This document shows, in pieces, positions 11,069 to 19,893 of a DNA stretch of 37,398 nt. The notes below the pieces were generated by a model, which had not been told where the DNA came from, searched no databases, and was given only the letters and a program-made list of their open reading frames with translations. Origin of the DNA: Salisapilia sapeloensis (taxonomy: Eukaryota > Oomycota > Peronosporomycetes > Peronosporales > Salisapiliaceae); contig JAADVB010000189.1 of the NCBI GenBank assembly GCA_023334545.1, positions 1-37,398 of the forward strand. Reading direction: 5' to 3'. Both the position numbers and the translations under genes were made by a program. Positions within the stretch are counted from its first letter, which is position 1; each line of letters begins with the position of its first letter.

Positions 11069-12403
11069 CTATGCATTGGATTTCTTCATAAACTGCATCA
11101 AATCCACTTTCTTACGAGCTGGACGGACCAATTGATCTCCGTTCGTACGTCCGTCGGGACGCACAGACGATCTACACAACAGTTAATACTAGTTTCAGAC
11201 GTATACAAGAGATTAGACGTACATGATACGTTCCGCGCGACTAAGTCTCTTGTTTCCATCATCTGCAGTGGTTTCTTTTCCAGGCTGCCGTCGATTCAGC
11301 AACTGTTCCATCGGATCCACGCGTTGTTTCTTTTGTCTATGTATGGAAGAGCTAGATATCGATGCAATGGATCCTCGTCGAGGTCCTTCTAACGACGTCA
11401 TCTGCATCCCTTGCCTTTGCTTTACCCGTCCCGAGTCGGATAGCTGCAAAGGCACACCAAGCCATGCGTCACCCTTTTTCTTCTTCTTCCCTGATGCAGG
11501 TGGAACCTTCCATTTACTCGTTCTCTGTGACGATTTGGATGTGTAGACACCTGACGACAAGTTCTTTGGTTGTTTCGACTTATTAAAGACAGACTTTCGG
11601 AAGCCACCGACAGCATTGTTCAGTTGCTGTCGACCACGTCCTGCGTCCATAAATTTCGTAGCAATGTGGTGCATACAGAACTGAGTCTTGGATTTGTTAA
11701 CAGCGAGACGACAGCGACCATCTCGTGCCGCTGTGCCTTTACAAATACCAAAATCGACTGAAGTACCTAGTTGCACTAGTTCATGTGGCTTGGAGATACG
11801 GAAGGCAAAGCGTTTATCTTCGGAGGATGGAAGCATCGTTGCGTTCAAGATAGCGATGATAGACCCTTCGACCATTTTCCAATGCGTTTCGTACGCCTGA
11901 CTGAAGAGGAAGACACCGACTTCGATGCCTTCCAAGTCCGTGACCGCCCAGACCATAAAGGAGGAACCGTTAGATGTGGATTTCGAAATTGTCTTTCTAG
12001 CCAAGACGCCAATGCTCACCCAGTCAACCTACTTGTGATAATAACGTGTAAGAAAGAGTTTAAGAAGTCGAAAGAGAGCAAATACAGTGGTATCTGAAAA
12101 GGTAGATAGTGGCTCGTTCTCCATTCTGGAGATGGATATGAACTTTCGACCTTGCATCTCTTGCTGAAGGTCCACTGCACTGATCAATCGATCTTTGATC
12201 CGCAGTTTCGAATAGCTTTCCACTTCATACTGCACGTCCTTTGCTTTCTTCTCACTCGGTAGAGCAGTAGTTGGTGTTGACTTCGTCGTCGTATCATTTT
12301 TATTTTGCAGCAATGGTTTCTTCTGACTTTCGTCCTGTGCACTATCATTTGACGTTCCTGTCTGGGATAACGCCATCCAATTCCACATCGTACCACCCGC
12401 CAT
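11069..12403 (-). CDS. MCM10: MCM10 replication initiation factor
   Basis: Three exons: 12403-12086, 12028-11223 and 11171-11069, with introns 12029-12085 (57 nt) and 11172-11222 (51 nt); 408 aa. The spliced junction gives VDWVSIGVLARK, the start of the Mcm10 OB-fold. The fold is followed by FGICKGTAARDGRCRLAVNK and FCMHH, the CCCH-type zinc finger (about C202, C212, C224, H227) that binds DNA. The last splice creates RKKVDLMQFMKKSNA, a basic end similar to other Mcm10 proteins. Mcm10 couples the CMG helicase to polymerase alpha at replication origins in the nucleus. This version is short and lacks the extended C-terminal zinc domain of animals. It is divergent from NOSIP, with 122 bp between start codons. 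Confidence 0.9.
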
Positions 12404-12525
12404 TTTGCCTACTTCTGTCCTCGCTTCGTGTCCGAATCATATTGACCAATCCGATACCTTTATTTATAATATCTTCCAATCAAATATCTCTTTAGGAATA
12501 ATACTCCTCTACCTTATCATCGAAG
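12404..12525. promoter_or_regulatory. Bidirectional promoter with two CCAAT boxes (MCM10 / NOSIP)
   Basis: The 122-bp interval between the divergent start codons contains CCAAT at 12446-12450 and again at 12476-12480, on the plus strand. They flank an A/T-rich tract (tatttataatat, about 12461-12472). CCAAT is a classical NF-Y site. Spacing and orientation are seen directly; function is inferred. Confidence 0.45.
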
Positions 12526-13395
12526 ATGACTCGCCACAGTAAGAACGCGAGTGCCGGTACGCACTTCACATACCACGAGCGAAAGAAAGCAGGATATGGA
12601 ACGTTAAAACGTCGATATGGTCAAGACGCTCAGATTGCATTTGGCGTCTGCTGTCTCTGCCTCTCTTCTGTGCATGGGAATGAACCATTGGCATCCCCAA
12701 GTGGTTTCATCTATTGCAAGGAATGCATTTACACGAACTTGTTATCGCAAAAGCAGGCTATTCAAGAACAGACCAAAGCCTACGAAAAGTACATGGAACA
12801 GCAGGAAGAGCAGGCACAAGATGCACAACTAGCAGAAGAACGTGCTTCGCTACAAGCGTTCTTGACTTCCCACGCAGGACACGCGACACCTTCTACCTCA
12901 TCTACGAAGGACAATAAACAGGAGATCGTGAAGCAATTAACCGAAAAAGTGGATTCCAGGACGGATCAAGAGCGACGGAAGGATCTCCAACGGACATCGT
13001 TTTGGATCCCAGAAGCCACCCCTGAGACGCAGACCGTCGTGCACAAACCAGACAGCAAGACCAAAGACCCGATGAGCAATGAACCGATGAAGATGAAACA
13101 CCTTATGCCAGTCCAATTTACCTGGTCCGAACCGAATGACACGGATAAAGGCAGAAACGTCCTGTGCGCCGTGACGCAGAAGGAGATTACGCATCAGCAG
13201 GCAGTCCTTCTCCGTCCATCCGGTCAAGTCGTGTTAGCAAGCTGTCTAGAAAACATGGTCCTCCCGACCATGACGTGCCCTGTAACTGGTCTGAAACTCC
13301 GGAAGAAGGACCTGATCTATCTCCATCGACAAGGCACAAGCTTTAGTGCCCATAGCAATGTGGAAGCGAAAAAGTATCGTCCATCGACCATTTAA
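12526..13395 (+). CDS. NOSIP: NOSIP-type U-box protein
   Basis: 289 aa, intronless. The N terminus MTRHSKNASAGTHFTYHERK closely follows the NOSIP family start, and GYGTLKRRYGQDAQ continues it. The first half of a split U-box/RING is CCLCLSSVHGNEPL...FIYCKECI. A charged coiled linker (about 80-160) is followed by the C-terminal U-box half VLCAVTQKEI...MTCPVTGLKL. Animal and plant NOSIP act as nuclear E3 ubiquitin ligases and associate with spliceosomes. Because nitric-oxide synthase is not a typical oomycete enzyme, the splicing or ubiquitin role is the more likely one here (inference). The gene converges on the unknown three-exon gene, with 36 bp between stops. Confidence 0.9.
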   Translation: MTRHSKNASAGTHFTYHERKKAGYGTLKRRYGQDAQIAFGVCCLCLSSVHGNEPLASPSGFIYCKECIYTNLLSQKQAIQEQTKAYEKYMEQQEEQAQDAQLAEERASLQAFLTSHAGHATPSTSSTKDNKQEIVKQLTEKVDSRTDQERRKDLQRTSFWIPEATPETQTVVHKPDSKTKDPMSNEPMKMKHLMPVQFTWSEPNDTDKGRNVLCAVTQKEITHQQAVLLRPSGQVVLASCLENMVLPTMTCPVTGLKLRKKDLIYLHRQGTSFSAHSNVEAKKYRPSTI

Positions 13396-13431
13396 TTCTC
13401 TTCTCAAACGATTTCTTTTCTATCTTGACGT

Positions 13432-14916
13432 TTAAATATATTCTGAAATGTCTGAGTAAGCATTCGGACGACGAGCACATGTCGTTTGGATGCCATACGT
13501 CTTGAAAATAGCATTCTGAATCGCTGGCAATGGTTTGTGATCACGTACGAGCTGTCGAACTTCTTGTAATGCAGCATCACAATAGTCTGCACTTGACCAC
13601 TTGAAGACGTTGGATGTAGAAGAACGAGTTGGGAGCGAGAGCGGGAGACCAAGCGTCTTGGAAGTATGCAGACTTTCCAATGTAACGAGCAAGATCTTAT
13701 CTCTTGTTGTTACTCCTGCGTAGGATAGATAAGCAGGTGTTTAGTAGTGATCTAGAGAGGGAGTGCACCTGAGTCGATGAGCTGTTGGACGGTTGCCATG
13801 CCTTCTTTCTCGTTTCTTGCGAGGATGACGGAGAGACCGTCAGATTGGTCTTGAAGCTCTGTGCTGTTTAACTCGACACTTGTGGTGTAGATACGTGTAT
13901 CATGTTGAAGGGCATGCACAAGACGATCTGGTAGCTCTTTGTGTTCATTGGAATTGGATAGGACAAAGACATTGGACAAGGACTCTTGTTCACATAGTGC
14001 CAATAAATACTTGGTTAGACCAGCAAGAGCATTCACATAGACTCCAAAAGTACGCAGTGAAGACGTAAAGACGTCCGTTGCGTCTAATGGAATGACGACG
14101 ACACCTTGGACAATCGAATTAGATTCTAAGACCAAATACCATCAGTCAGTCTATACAAGTAGATGAATATAATACGAGATGACCTTTACGCATCTGTCGA
14201 AGCAAAGCTCTGGCGTTCGCAGCATCCTCTTCACTCGAGACTTCGAACTCCACGATAGACGTTCGATCGGTTAAGCGTTGCATGGCGTTCTTTGCATTTA
14301 AATGGAGACCTAATCGATGCCATAACTCGTGTACAGAGTATTCGACGCCACTCTTCCATGGATCCATGCAAAGGATATGGTTCAAATGACGACGCTTGGA
14401 TACTTTGGACACGGCCGAGTCGGGGGATGCTAGTCGCAACACATACTCTTCGTCCTCTAGCACGTCCTCTTGGGCTACCTTGGCATTGTATAGACTCCAC
14501 ATGCCATACATGAGTCCATAACTACCCATGATGCAACGCATGGAGCGAACAGACGTGAGCCAGAGTGTCCGACGAGCACGATTTGGAGTTGCTGACGCTG
14601 CAGATAGACTAGAAAGCGGTTTAAAAAGCTCCATACGCTCTGGAGGGTTGCGAAGGGAAGTGTAGACAGTAGATGGGGATACTCCTTGCCAAATGCAGCT
14701 CGGAAGGACGTTGCAAGCTGCATATTTGAGAGCAAATCGGAGAGGGATCGGACGTCGTTCGACATGGCCACAGCCTTCGATGAAACCTAGCGTGAAAGTC
14801 GAAAAGACAATGCCGCCAAACTGCATTTGCTTATCACGGATGGCACTACTACGTGTAGCTGCCTTGACGGCAAAGTCACTTGGCAAGGACCGATGGCTGT
14901 CTACCTCAAAATTCAT
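13432..14916 (-). CDS. Unknown conserved-looking protein, three exons
   Basis: I do not recognise this protein. Exon 1 runs from ATG 14916. Intron 1 ends at 14126 and begins at 14183 (donor GTCATC, 58 nt) or 14189 (donor GTAAAG, 64 nt); both keep the frame. Intron 2 is 13716-13768 (53 nt) and joins IDSG to VTTRDKILLVTLES. The product is 457 or 455 aa, and the frame closes exactly at 13432. The N-terminal part has moderately hydrophobic stretches (FGGIVFSTFTLGFIEG; CIMGSYGLMYGMWSLY). The middle (GVVVIPLDATDVF; LSNVFVLSNSNEH) looks like alternating beta/alpha, possibly a degenerate Rossmann fold. No active-site motif is visible. No signal peptide is seen. Treating it as two adjacent genes is possible, but less likely given the clean splice junctions. 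Confidence 0.65.
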
Positions 14917-16989
14917 GTTTCGCGTTTCTGGAGGTGTGTTGTCTGTCCCATAATGATTGTTCGAGATAGTAGTAAGAAATCAATGCAATTCATTAAGACG
15001 ATGGTCCTTTGTCGCTGAGTTTTCATGTGATGATCATTTCTTTGTCGATAGCTTCAACAAAATAGCTTCTTCGATGAAATACTACTTCATGCAAAGTAGT
15101 ATCTGCATCTTGCTCACTGCGTTTAAGCATGACGGTTATTGTTTTACTCCACGCAAAATACTTGCATTTTGTATGGTGAGTGTTCAACGTTTGCTTCGTT
15201 CGAAATCGATGTAAGAAACATATTTGAAAAGCCCGCGAAAAGCGTTTGTCGAAGAGCCACGGATATGCAGTAACTTCAAAAGATTGATTGTAGTATTTTA
15301 GAGCTCTGTCGAATTGATACTGCTTGTCGGACTCTAGTCTCGATTGTCGTGAAGACATAGTAAAGTTAACAGATAGATCTTCTAGAGACAAGTGTCAAGT
15401 CAATAGCACCAGACCCCTACTCTTTCTAGCCACGAACGGATGTACATCTTTCGATGCTTCCTCTTTTAAATGACTTTGCATGAACTAACAATTTGTAGCT
15501 TGAATATCAAGTCTTTAGCATGCTATGGCTAGCACGCTTCTTGTGCCCAAAAGAGACCAATTTTGGAACGTAAGAAAGCTAGGTTTCTGCTACGTAGTAG
15601 AGCAACACTCTCTTTGCATCCATAGCAGTCTACCTACTGCGCAAACACTTTTAAAGGTGCATTCAGCAGCGTTCGATTGCCCTGTCTATTGCTGCAGCCC
15701 GTGTTTCCGCAAAGCATCCGTTGCTTCTGAATCTCTTCATCACCTGCTGCATCTCGCCCTGAAGATTAGAGATTCTACAAACGTTGCTTCCTTCAGATTT
15801 TCTACGTATCTCGTACGACAGGCTCGCTTCGCATTGTGGTGGATCGTAAAAAGATCGTGTAATGATGCGCGTGCCAAGTAGAGGATGAAGAAGGTTTATG
15901 GCATTTACACTTCAGTACAAACAAGAAACGATAAGACCAATTGATCGAGTGAATTATACTTTTAGAGCAGAGTGGTAGAGAACGAGAGTAGGCTGTACAC
16001 ACTCTGCTCAACAAAGAAAGAGGGTTAAACCAGAAAGATTCGATGACTCGTGCTAGATGGAAATGCAGACCCTTTCTGGATTCTGTGTTGGGTAATAGAT
16101 CTGCACATGGATATTCGTGTGCCTCTTCTTTCGCTCCGCGGTAGCAGAATCTGTGCTATCGAAACGCAATGCAGCGCAGTAGCTGAACGCTTGCCATCCT
16201 TCACGATGTACCAAAGACCTCTAGCCAGAAGATCGTGTTCGTCTATGCACACCACGCGAGCGTCGTTGCTTCAGAAATGCTGTTTGCGCATTGCCATACT
16301 GCACTCAAGAGCAATTAGAAGTGGACAACAAGTACGTGTCATCAGCGCCTCTAGTCGCTCGCACGTTTATTGCAACGATTGAAGATCGGGGTTAAAGCAG
16401 TAGTGGACCAGATAACGAAATTGTCTACCATCGAAAAGAACTGAATGGCTGGAGACTTCGATGAGCTATCGATCCTTCCTTACTTGGTGGCTGTTTATCT
16501 TTTTCTATCCCTCACCTTTCTATCCATTAACTGCCGAAGCTTCGTGATAGGATCGAATGGACACGGCAGACAAGGAAAAATTCTGGTGCCATACGTCACA
16601 TAGAGCGCTTTCGATTCGACCGTCGCGTGTGTCTGCACGTTGAAGTTAACAGCTCAGCCGACGACGACGGGCGGTCATCTCATGCGAGTGGAGGTCATCT
16701 CATGAACAGGAATCTGTTCGATGCCATCTGACCAATAGAAAATAAACGCAAGCGCGCGGTGGTAGGTGCGAAGTGTGCCATCCAGTCAGATTTAATATTC
16801 AGTTTCAGTCTACCTCGAACCAACACGAAAAACCAAATTCCTTGTGGTGACTAATGTCGACTGTCGCACTTTTGTCTGACGTACCCTCATCCAATCCACT
16901 GGATACGACACGTCGCAGGAACCAATGCCGCTCAAGCTTCAGTTTCCAAGTTGTGACCTACCGCACAAGTGACCACTCGCATTCAAACA
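14917..16989. other. Gene-sparse interval with weak coding-like stretches
   Basis: Two kb with no convincing gene. A 122-codon minus-strand ORF at 15023-15391 starts with an ATG (MSLEDLSVNFTMSSRQSRLE) but has no recognisable domain. A plus-strand ORF at 15525-15881 (118 codons) has unlikely Cys/Ser-rich composition. A minus-strand frame lacking an early ATG runs from about 15925 down to 15676 and ends in a plausible helix (GEMQQVMKRFRSNG). Any of these could be an unresolved multi-exon gene, a decayed gene or chance. The last 200 bp hold the upstream region of the first tandem paralog, including a direct repeat at 16673-16704. Confidence 0.4.
16673..16704. repeat. 12-bp direct repeat, 20-bp period
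   Basis: The string ggtcatctcatg occurs at 16673-16684 and again at 16693-16704, exactly 20 bp apart. It lies about 300 bp upstream of the start of paralog A. It could be a paired protein-binding site or simply a short duplication. Confidence 0.6.
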
Positions 16990-17382
16990 ATGGGCATTCG
17001 ACCGCAATTCAAATCCGGTGCTCTACAAGTGCACCACCACCCGGCCGCACATTCGGGACAGCATGTCCTTAAGAAGAAGACCAAGAATGTGCCGCAATTG
17101 CCTACGCGTGAACCTACACCCATGGAACGTGAAGTTGCCGAGGTCAAGGCAAAGGTACTGAAGAACTATCCGCACAAGCAAACGCGATTCAGTGTGAGCC
17201 AGATGTGCCGGGTCGGTGCTCCGATCCAGGCACCGATGGATGTCATGTGGACCCGTGTCCCTCGAACGATTGTCAGCGGCAAGGCTGTGCCGTTCACTGT
17301 GACCAAGCACAGATATCGTCGACGAAAGATGATGAAGCCTCTTCCATCCATTCAAGAAGAGCGTCTTCGAGCAGTTGTATAA
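16990..17382 (+). CDS. Small basic protein, tandem family member A
   Basis: 130 aa, intronless, very rich in Lys, Arg and His, with no signal peptide or membrane segment. I do not recognise the family, but it is clearly related to the two genes downstream. The start MGIRPQFKSG was preferred over an in-frame ATG at 16969 because all three paralogs then begin with MG. Shared features: an early KKK cluster, a Pro-containing linker, a helix EVAEVKAKVLKNY, the block RFSVSQM followed ten residues later by P (PIQAP), and a C-terminal VPFT followed by a basic patch and KPLPSIQEERL. The tail is more diverged than in B and C and lacks their final Tyr. An initiator-like TTCAGTTT lies at 16798-16805. A nuclear or nucleic-acid-binding role is possible from charge alone; nothing proves it. 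Confidence 0.7.
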   Translation: MGIRPQFKSGALQVHHHPAAHSGQHVLKKKTKNVPQLPTREPTPMEREVAEVKAKVLKNYPHKQTRFSVSQMCRVGAPIQAPMDVMWTRVPRTIVSGKAVPFTVTKHRYRRRKMMKPLPSIQEERLRAVV

Positions 17383-17393
17383 CTCGATACTCG

Positions 17394-17428
17394 AGCGATA
17401 GGATAGTACCCAATAGCGATAGGATAGT
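17394..17428. repeat. 14-bp direct repeat in the 3' flank of paralog A
   Basis: agcgataggatagt occurs at 17394-17407 and again at 17415-17428, separated by seven bases. It starts 12 bp after the stop codon, so it would lie in the 3' untranslated region of paralog A. Confidence 0.75.
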
Positions 17429-17703
17429 TAGCACCAACGCGTCTGTCGTCCGCAATGTCTAATGGAGAGCAAGGTTGCCCATGCGCGCGTCACTGGTCTT
17501 GTTTCCATACTTGTACAGGACAAATTGCTCGAGGCGGCACAGACATTTCAATTTATTTACAATACAAACCATCGAGTTTATGCATTTAAATAATTTCTTC
17601 AATCTTGTGATTGCTGCCAATGCCTACCATCGTTTGCGCAAGAATTGTCATCTATTCTCTCTGTACCCAAAGTTGGGTTTGGTCACCTGGATTTGCATTT
17701 GAT

Positions 17704-17916
17704 CTAATCGACTTCACTCTGTTCAAATAGAGTTCTAGTGGCTTGGACATCATCTAGCAACTCATCGATGCTAAAAGTTTTGCGTTTCAATAGTATTCGT
17801 CGTGTACAATCGCTAGGAAGAATGAAATCTTCGAAAGACGTGTCTGTAGCTGTCGATCCCAGCCGATCACACAATGTACGAACTGTAAAGTTTTCGACAC
17901 ATCTTGAAATCTCCAT
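17704..17916 (-). CDS. Possible small protein antisense to the leader of paralog B
   Basis: A minus-strand frame with ATG at 17916 encodes 70 aa: MEISRCVENF at the start, SFEDFILPSDCTRRILLKRK in the middle, and TFSIDELLDDVQATRTLFEQ near the end. Composition is balanced and helix-like, more protein-like than most chance frames here. An upstream ATG at 17931 would overlap the ATG of paralog B (17930) in opposite orientation, and the frame stays open further upstream, antisense to B. I do not recognise it. It could be a real small gene divergent from B, the last exon of a gene whose other exons I cannot find, or chance. Confidence 0.3.
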   Translation of the reverse strand: MEISRCVENFTVRTLCDRLGSTATDTSFEDFILPSDCTRRILLKRKTFSIDELLDDVQATRTLFEQSEVD

Positions 17917-17929
17917 CCTTTTGCCGATC

Positions 17930-18358
17930 ATGGGAGCTACCACGCCGGACAACAGTCCTAGCTCGCTTGTCGATGTGGAACGTCGAGGGAAACGATCGAA
18001 CCGCCCAAGACGACCCTCGATGCCGTCTCTAGCATCAGACGGACGACGGCATGCCACAACGGATGTGGAGCGTAAAAACGAGCCTATGAGATTCCTACAG
18101 GACGTCGAAAGACTTAAGCAACACATTTTGTATACGCATCGGATCAAGTTTTGGCGCTTCCGGATTCAACAGATGAAGTTCTACGCGACGCCACCGGTAC
18201 TGATCCCTCCCGTCGTCAGTGGAAATCCAAAGACATGCATGATTTACGTTGGAGGCCGGCGTGTTCCGGTGACTCGACAGCATGCCAACAATTTACGTCG
18301 TCATGTTTTTCGTCACGGTCGCATGACACCACTGGAGGAGAACACATTATATAAATGA
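17930..18358 (+). CDS. Small basic protein, tandem family member B
   Basis: 142 aa from the MG start (MGATTPDNSPSS), intronless. Its Arg-rich N-terminal region (RRGKRSNRPRRPSMPS) is longer than in A or C. It then shows the family pattern: VERLKQHILYTHRIKFWRFR, IQQM, a PP...IP segment, GGRRVPVTRQHANN, a basic stretch, and the ending RMTPLEENTLYK. B and C agree best in the tail ([VM]P[VM]TR, then [ML][TS]PL.E[ND].[LM]Y). The frame remains open upstream to 17738 with ATGs at 17768 and 17819. A longer form starting MLKVLRFNSIRRVQSLG would look like a mitochondrial presequence, so the N terminus is uncertain. There is no known domain. Spacing from A to B is about 940 bp, and from B to C about 880 bp. 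Confidence 0.7.
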   Translation: MGATTPDNSPSSLVDVERRGKRSNRPRRPSMPSLASDGRRHATTDVERKNEPMRFLQDVERLKQHILYTHRIKFWRFRIQQMKFYATPPVLIPPVVSGNPKTCMIYVGGRRVPVTRQHANNLRRHVFRHGRMTPLEENTLYK

Positions 18359-18806
18359 CCCTTCTCGTCATACGGAGATGCGTGTATGGATACCGACATA
18401 TTGCTTACTCTATATGCATCCTTCATGTTGTTCGGTTTCCAACTATGTCACTATGAATGATGTTGATCGTGGTAATCGTGTGGATACGATGACATGTCGT
18501 CTCGTGTGGGATTATTCTTTCGGTCCAGCGCGCTCATCCCATCCCGCCGAGATGACGAGTACTCATGTATCTTCCAATCAACATGCTGGATGTCGTCCGC
18601 CACGTCCCAAACCCTTGATTTTGTCCAATCACAGCGCTCTAAAGGCAAACATCAATTTGGACATGTACCTTGAAGTGTCGCTTCGCGTCAACTATGCTTG
18701 GTGTGATAATCTCTTTGCAAAAGTAAATACTGTCCACGCGAATTCGTAGCCACAATCCGTTTGAAGACTCATTTCCATATTCGCGATTCATCGTAAACAT
18801 CGAATC
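18359..18806. other. Spacer between paralogs B and C
   Basis: About 450 bp with no convincing gene. A plus-strand frame at 18378-18749 and minus-strand frames overlap each other and show none of the family motifs, so I see no fourth paralog here. The last 40 bp carry an initiator-like CTCATTTC (18768-18775). Confidence 0.45.
18768..18775 (+). promoter_or_regulatory. Oomycete-type initiator (INR) candidate upstream of paralog C
   Basis: CTCATTTC matches the oomycete initiator core YTCANTYY (consensus from memory), 31 bp before the ATG of paralog C. Short leaders of this kind are usual in oomycetes. Confidence 0.4.
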
Positions 18807-19169
18807 ATGGGTTTCCACTTGCTGCGTCGTGGTAGTCCCCACTCCAAGAAGAAACATGTTGAAGAGCCTTTGGATACTGTTGTAACCAAGTTGCCCAAGC
18901 ACTCGATTGAAAAAGTCCCGCTCGCACCAGTTTCAGATATAAAACCCGTAGAAGCGAGAGCTCTGGCAGAGGTTCGACATATAAAGTCACGTATCAAGCG
19001 CCGGCCACACCATCGCTACTTTAGTTTTGATCACATGAAACATCGATGGGGAGGCATCCAACTACCAAAGAAAGAGCCTATCATGCCCATGACTCGCACA
19101 GAATGGCACAAGATCTGTGCACAGCGTCGCAAGTTAAGTCCACTTCGAGAAGATGTCATGTACACGTGA
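18807..19169 (+). CDS. Small basic protein, tandem family member C
   Basis: 120 aa, intronless, starting MGFHLLRRGSPHSKKKHVEE. Family pattern: the SKKK cluster, TKLP linker, helix ALAEVRHIKSRIKRRP, block YFSFDHM followed by GIQLP, then PIMPMTRTEWHKI, a basic stretch and the ending KLSPLREDVMYT. It is the shortest member because the spacer between the IQ.P element and the MPMTR element is reduced. With A it shares FS.xxM and IQ.P; with B it shares the whole tail. It has no signal peptide, Cys pattern or transmembrane helix, so it is not an obvious secreted effector. Function is unknown. Confidence 0.72.
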   Translation: MGFHLLRRGSPHSKKKHVEEPLDTVVTKLPKHSIEKVPLAPVSDIKPVEARALAEVRHIKSRIKRRPHHRYFSFDHMKHRWGGIQLPKKEPIMPMTRTEWHKICAQRRKLSPLREDVMYT

Positions 19170-19893
19170 GACACCCCCAGTCTATTGTACATATTTACTT
19201 GAAATTCCGTGGAAAATTGACTTCCCGCGAGATGCATTTCGTTGAGCCTTCCAGCTCCATGACAACGTCGATCTTAATTAAATACATTCGCACTGTGACT
19301 TTATATGAAATCCACACTGTTCATGTCAAGTAGTATTTATATATATGCTGATCTGCCTCGACACCCTAATATGAGCTACGCTTCCTGCGCACGGGAGAAA
19401 GTTGCATGTCCGTTGTACACCGGAAAATTTTTGATTGGAGCCACGACCTTTCACAGCATCCCACTTCAACTTCTAATCCAATCAGCATTCAAATACGGAT
19501 ATATCCCGGATAATGTTAACTGATCCTCACGTCCGCGCGACGTCAGAATCAGAAGCAGTGCCAGAAGATCCCTTCATCCCTCCTTTTGGCCTCTCTTTTC
19601 ACCTCCAAGTACGTTGTCTTGCAACTCTACTCTTGCGTATAATCTACGACACGAATGCACCCAAGACAAAATCATCTTATAACGTCTGAAATGTCCGATT
19701 AAAGATATATGGTTGCTACACTTGACTGCGCTTCCTCATGCGCTTTCCTTGTGCTATGATCATTGCTGCATATCGTGACCACTTCCCTCCCATATACAGA
19801 CACAATTGTGCTGTAAAATTGCATATTTCTATTGCATTTATCGCTTGCTATCACCAATTACTTGTATCTTTACTAACTCTACTTGTAGCAGCC
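19170..19893. other. Intergenic, promoter and leader of CPT2
   Basis: About 720 bp without a gene. The CPT2 frame is open upstream to 19738, but the added residues are hydrophobic and unconserved. A likely leader intron ends at 19888 (tactaactctacttgtag), with a branch-point-like tactaac and a possible donor gtaaaatt at 19813. Removing it leaves the CPT2 ATG at 19894 intact. Confidence 0.4.

Larger units (their letters stand above)
17383..17929. other. Spacer between paralogs A and B
   Basis: About 550 bp. It contains the perfect 14-bp direct repeat at 17394-17428, just after the stop of A, then A/T-rich sequence (about 17545-17600). It also holds a minus-strand reading frame (17704-17916, listed separately) and, on the plus strand, an in-frame upstream extension of B. 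Confidence 0.5.

Noticed and set aside
18378-18749. Fourth tandem paralog between B and C
   Set aside because: None of the family motifs (F.[VIF]..M, TR, PL.E) is present in any frame.
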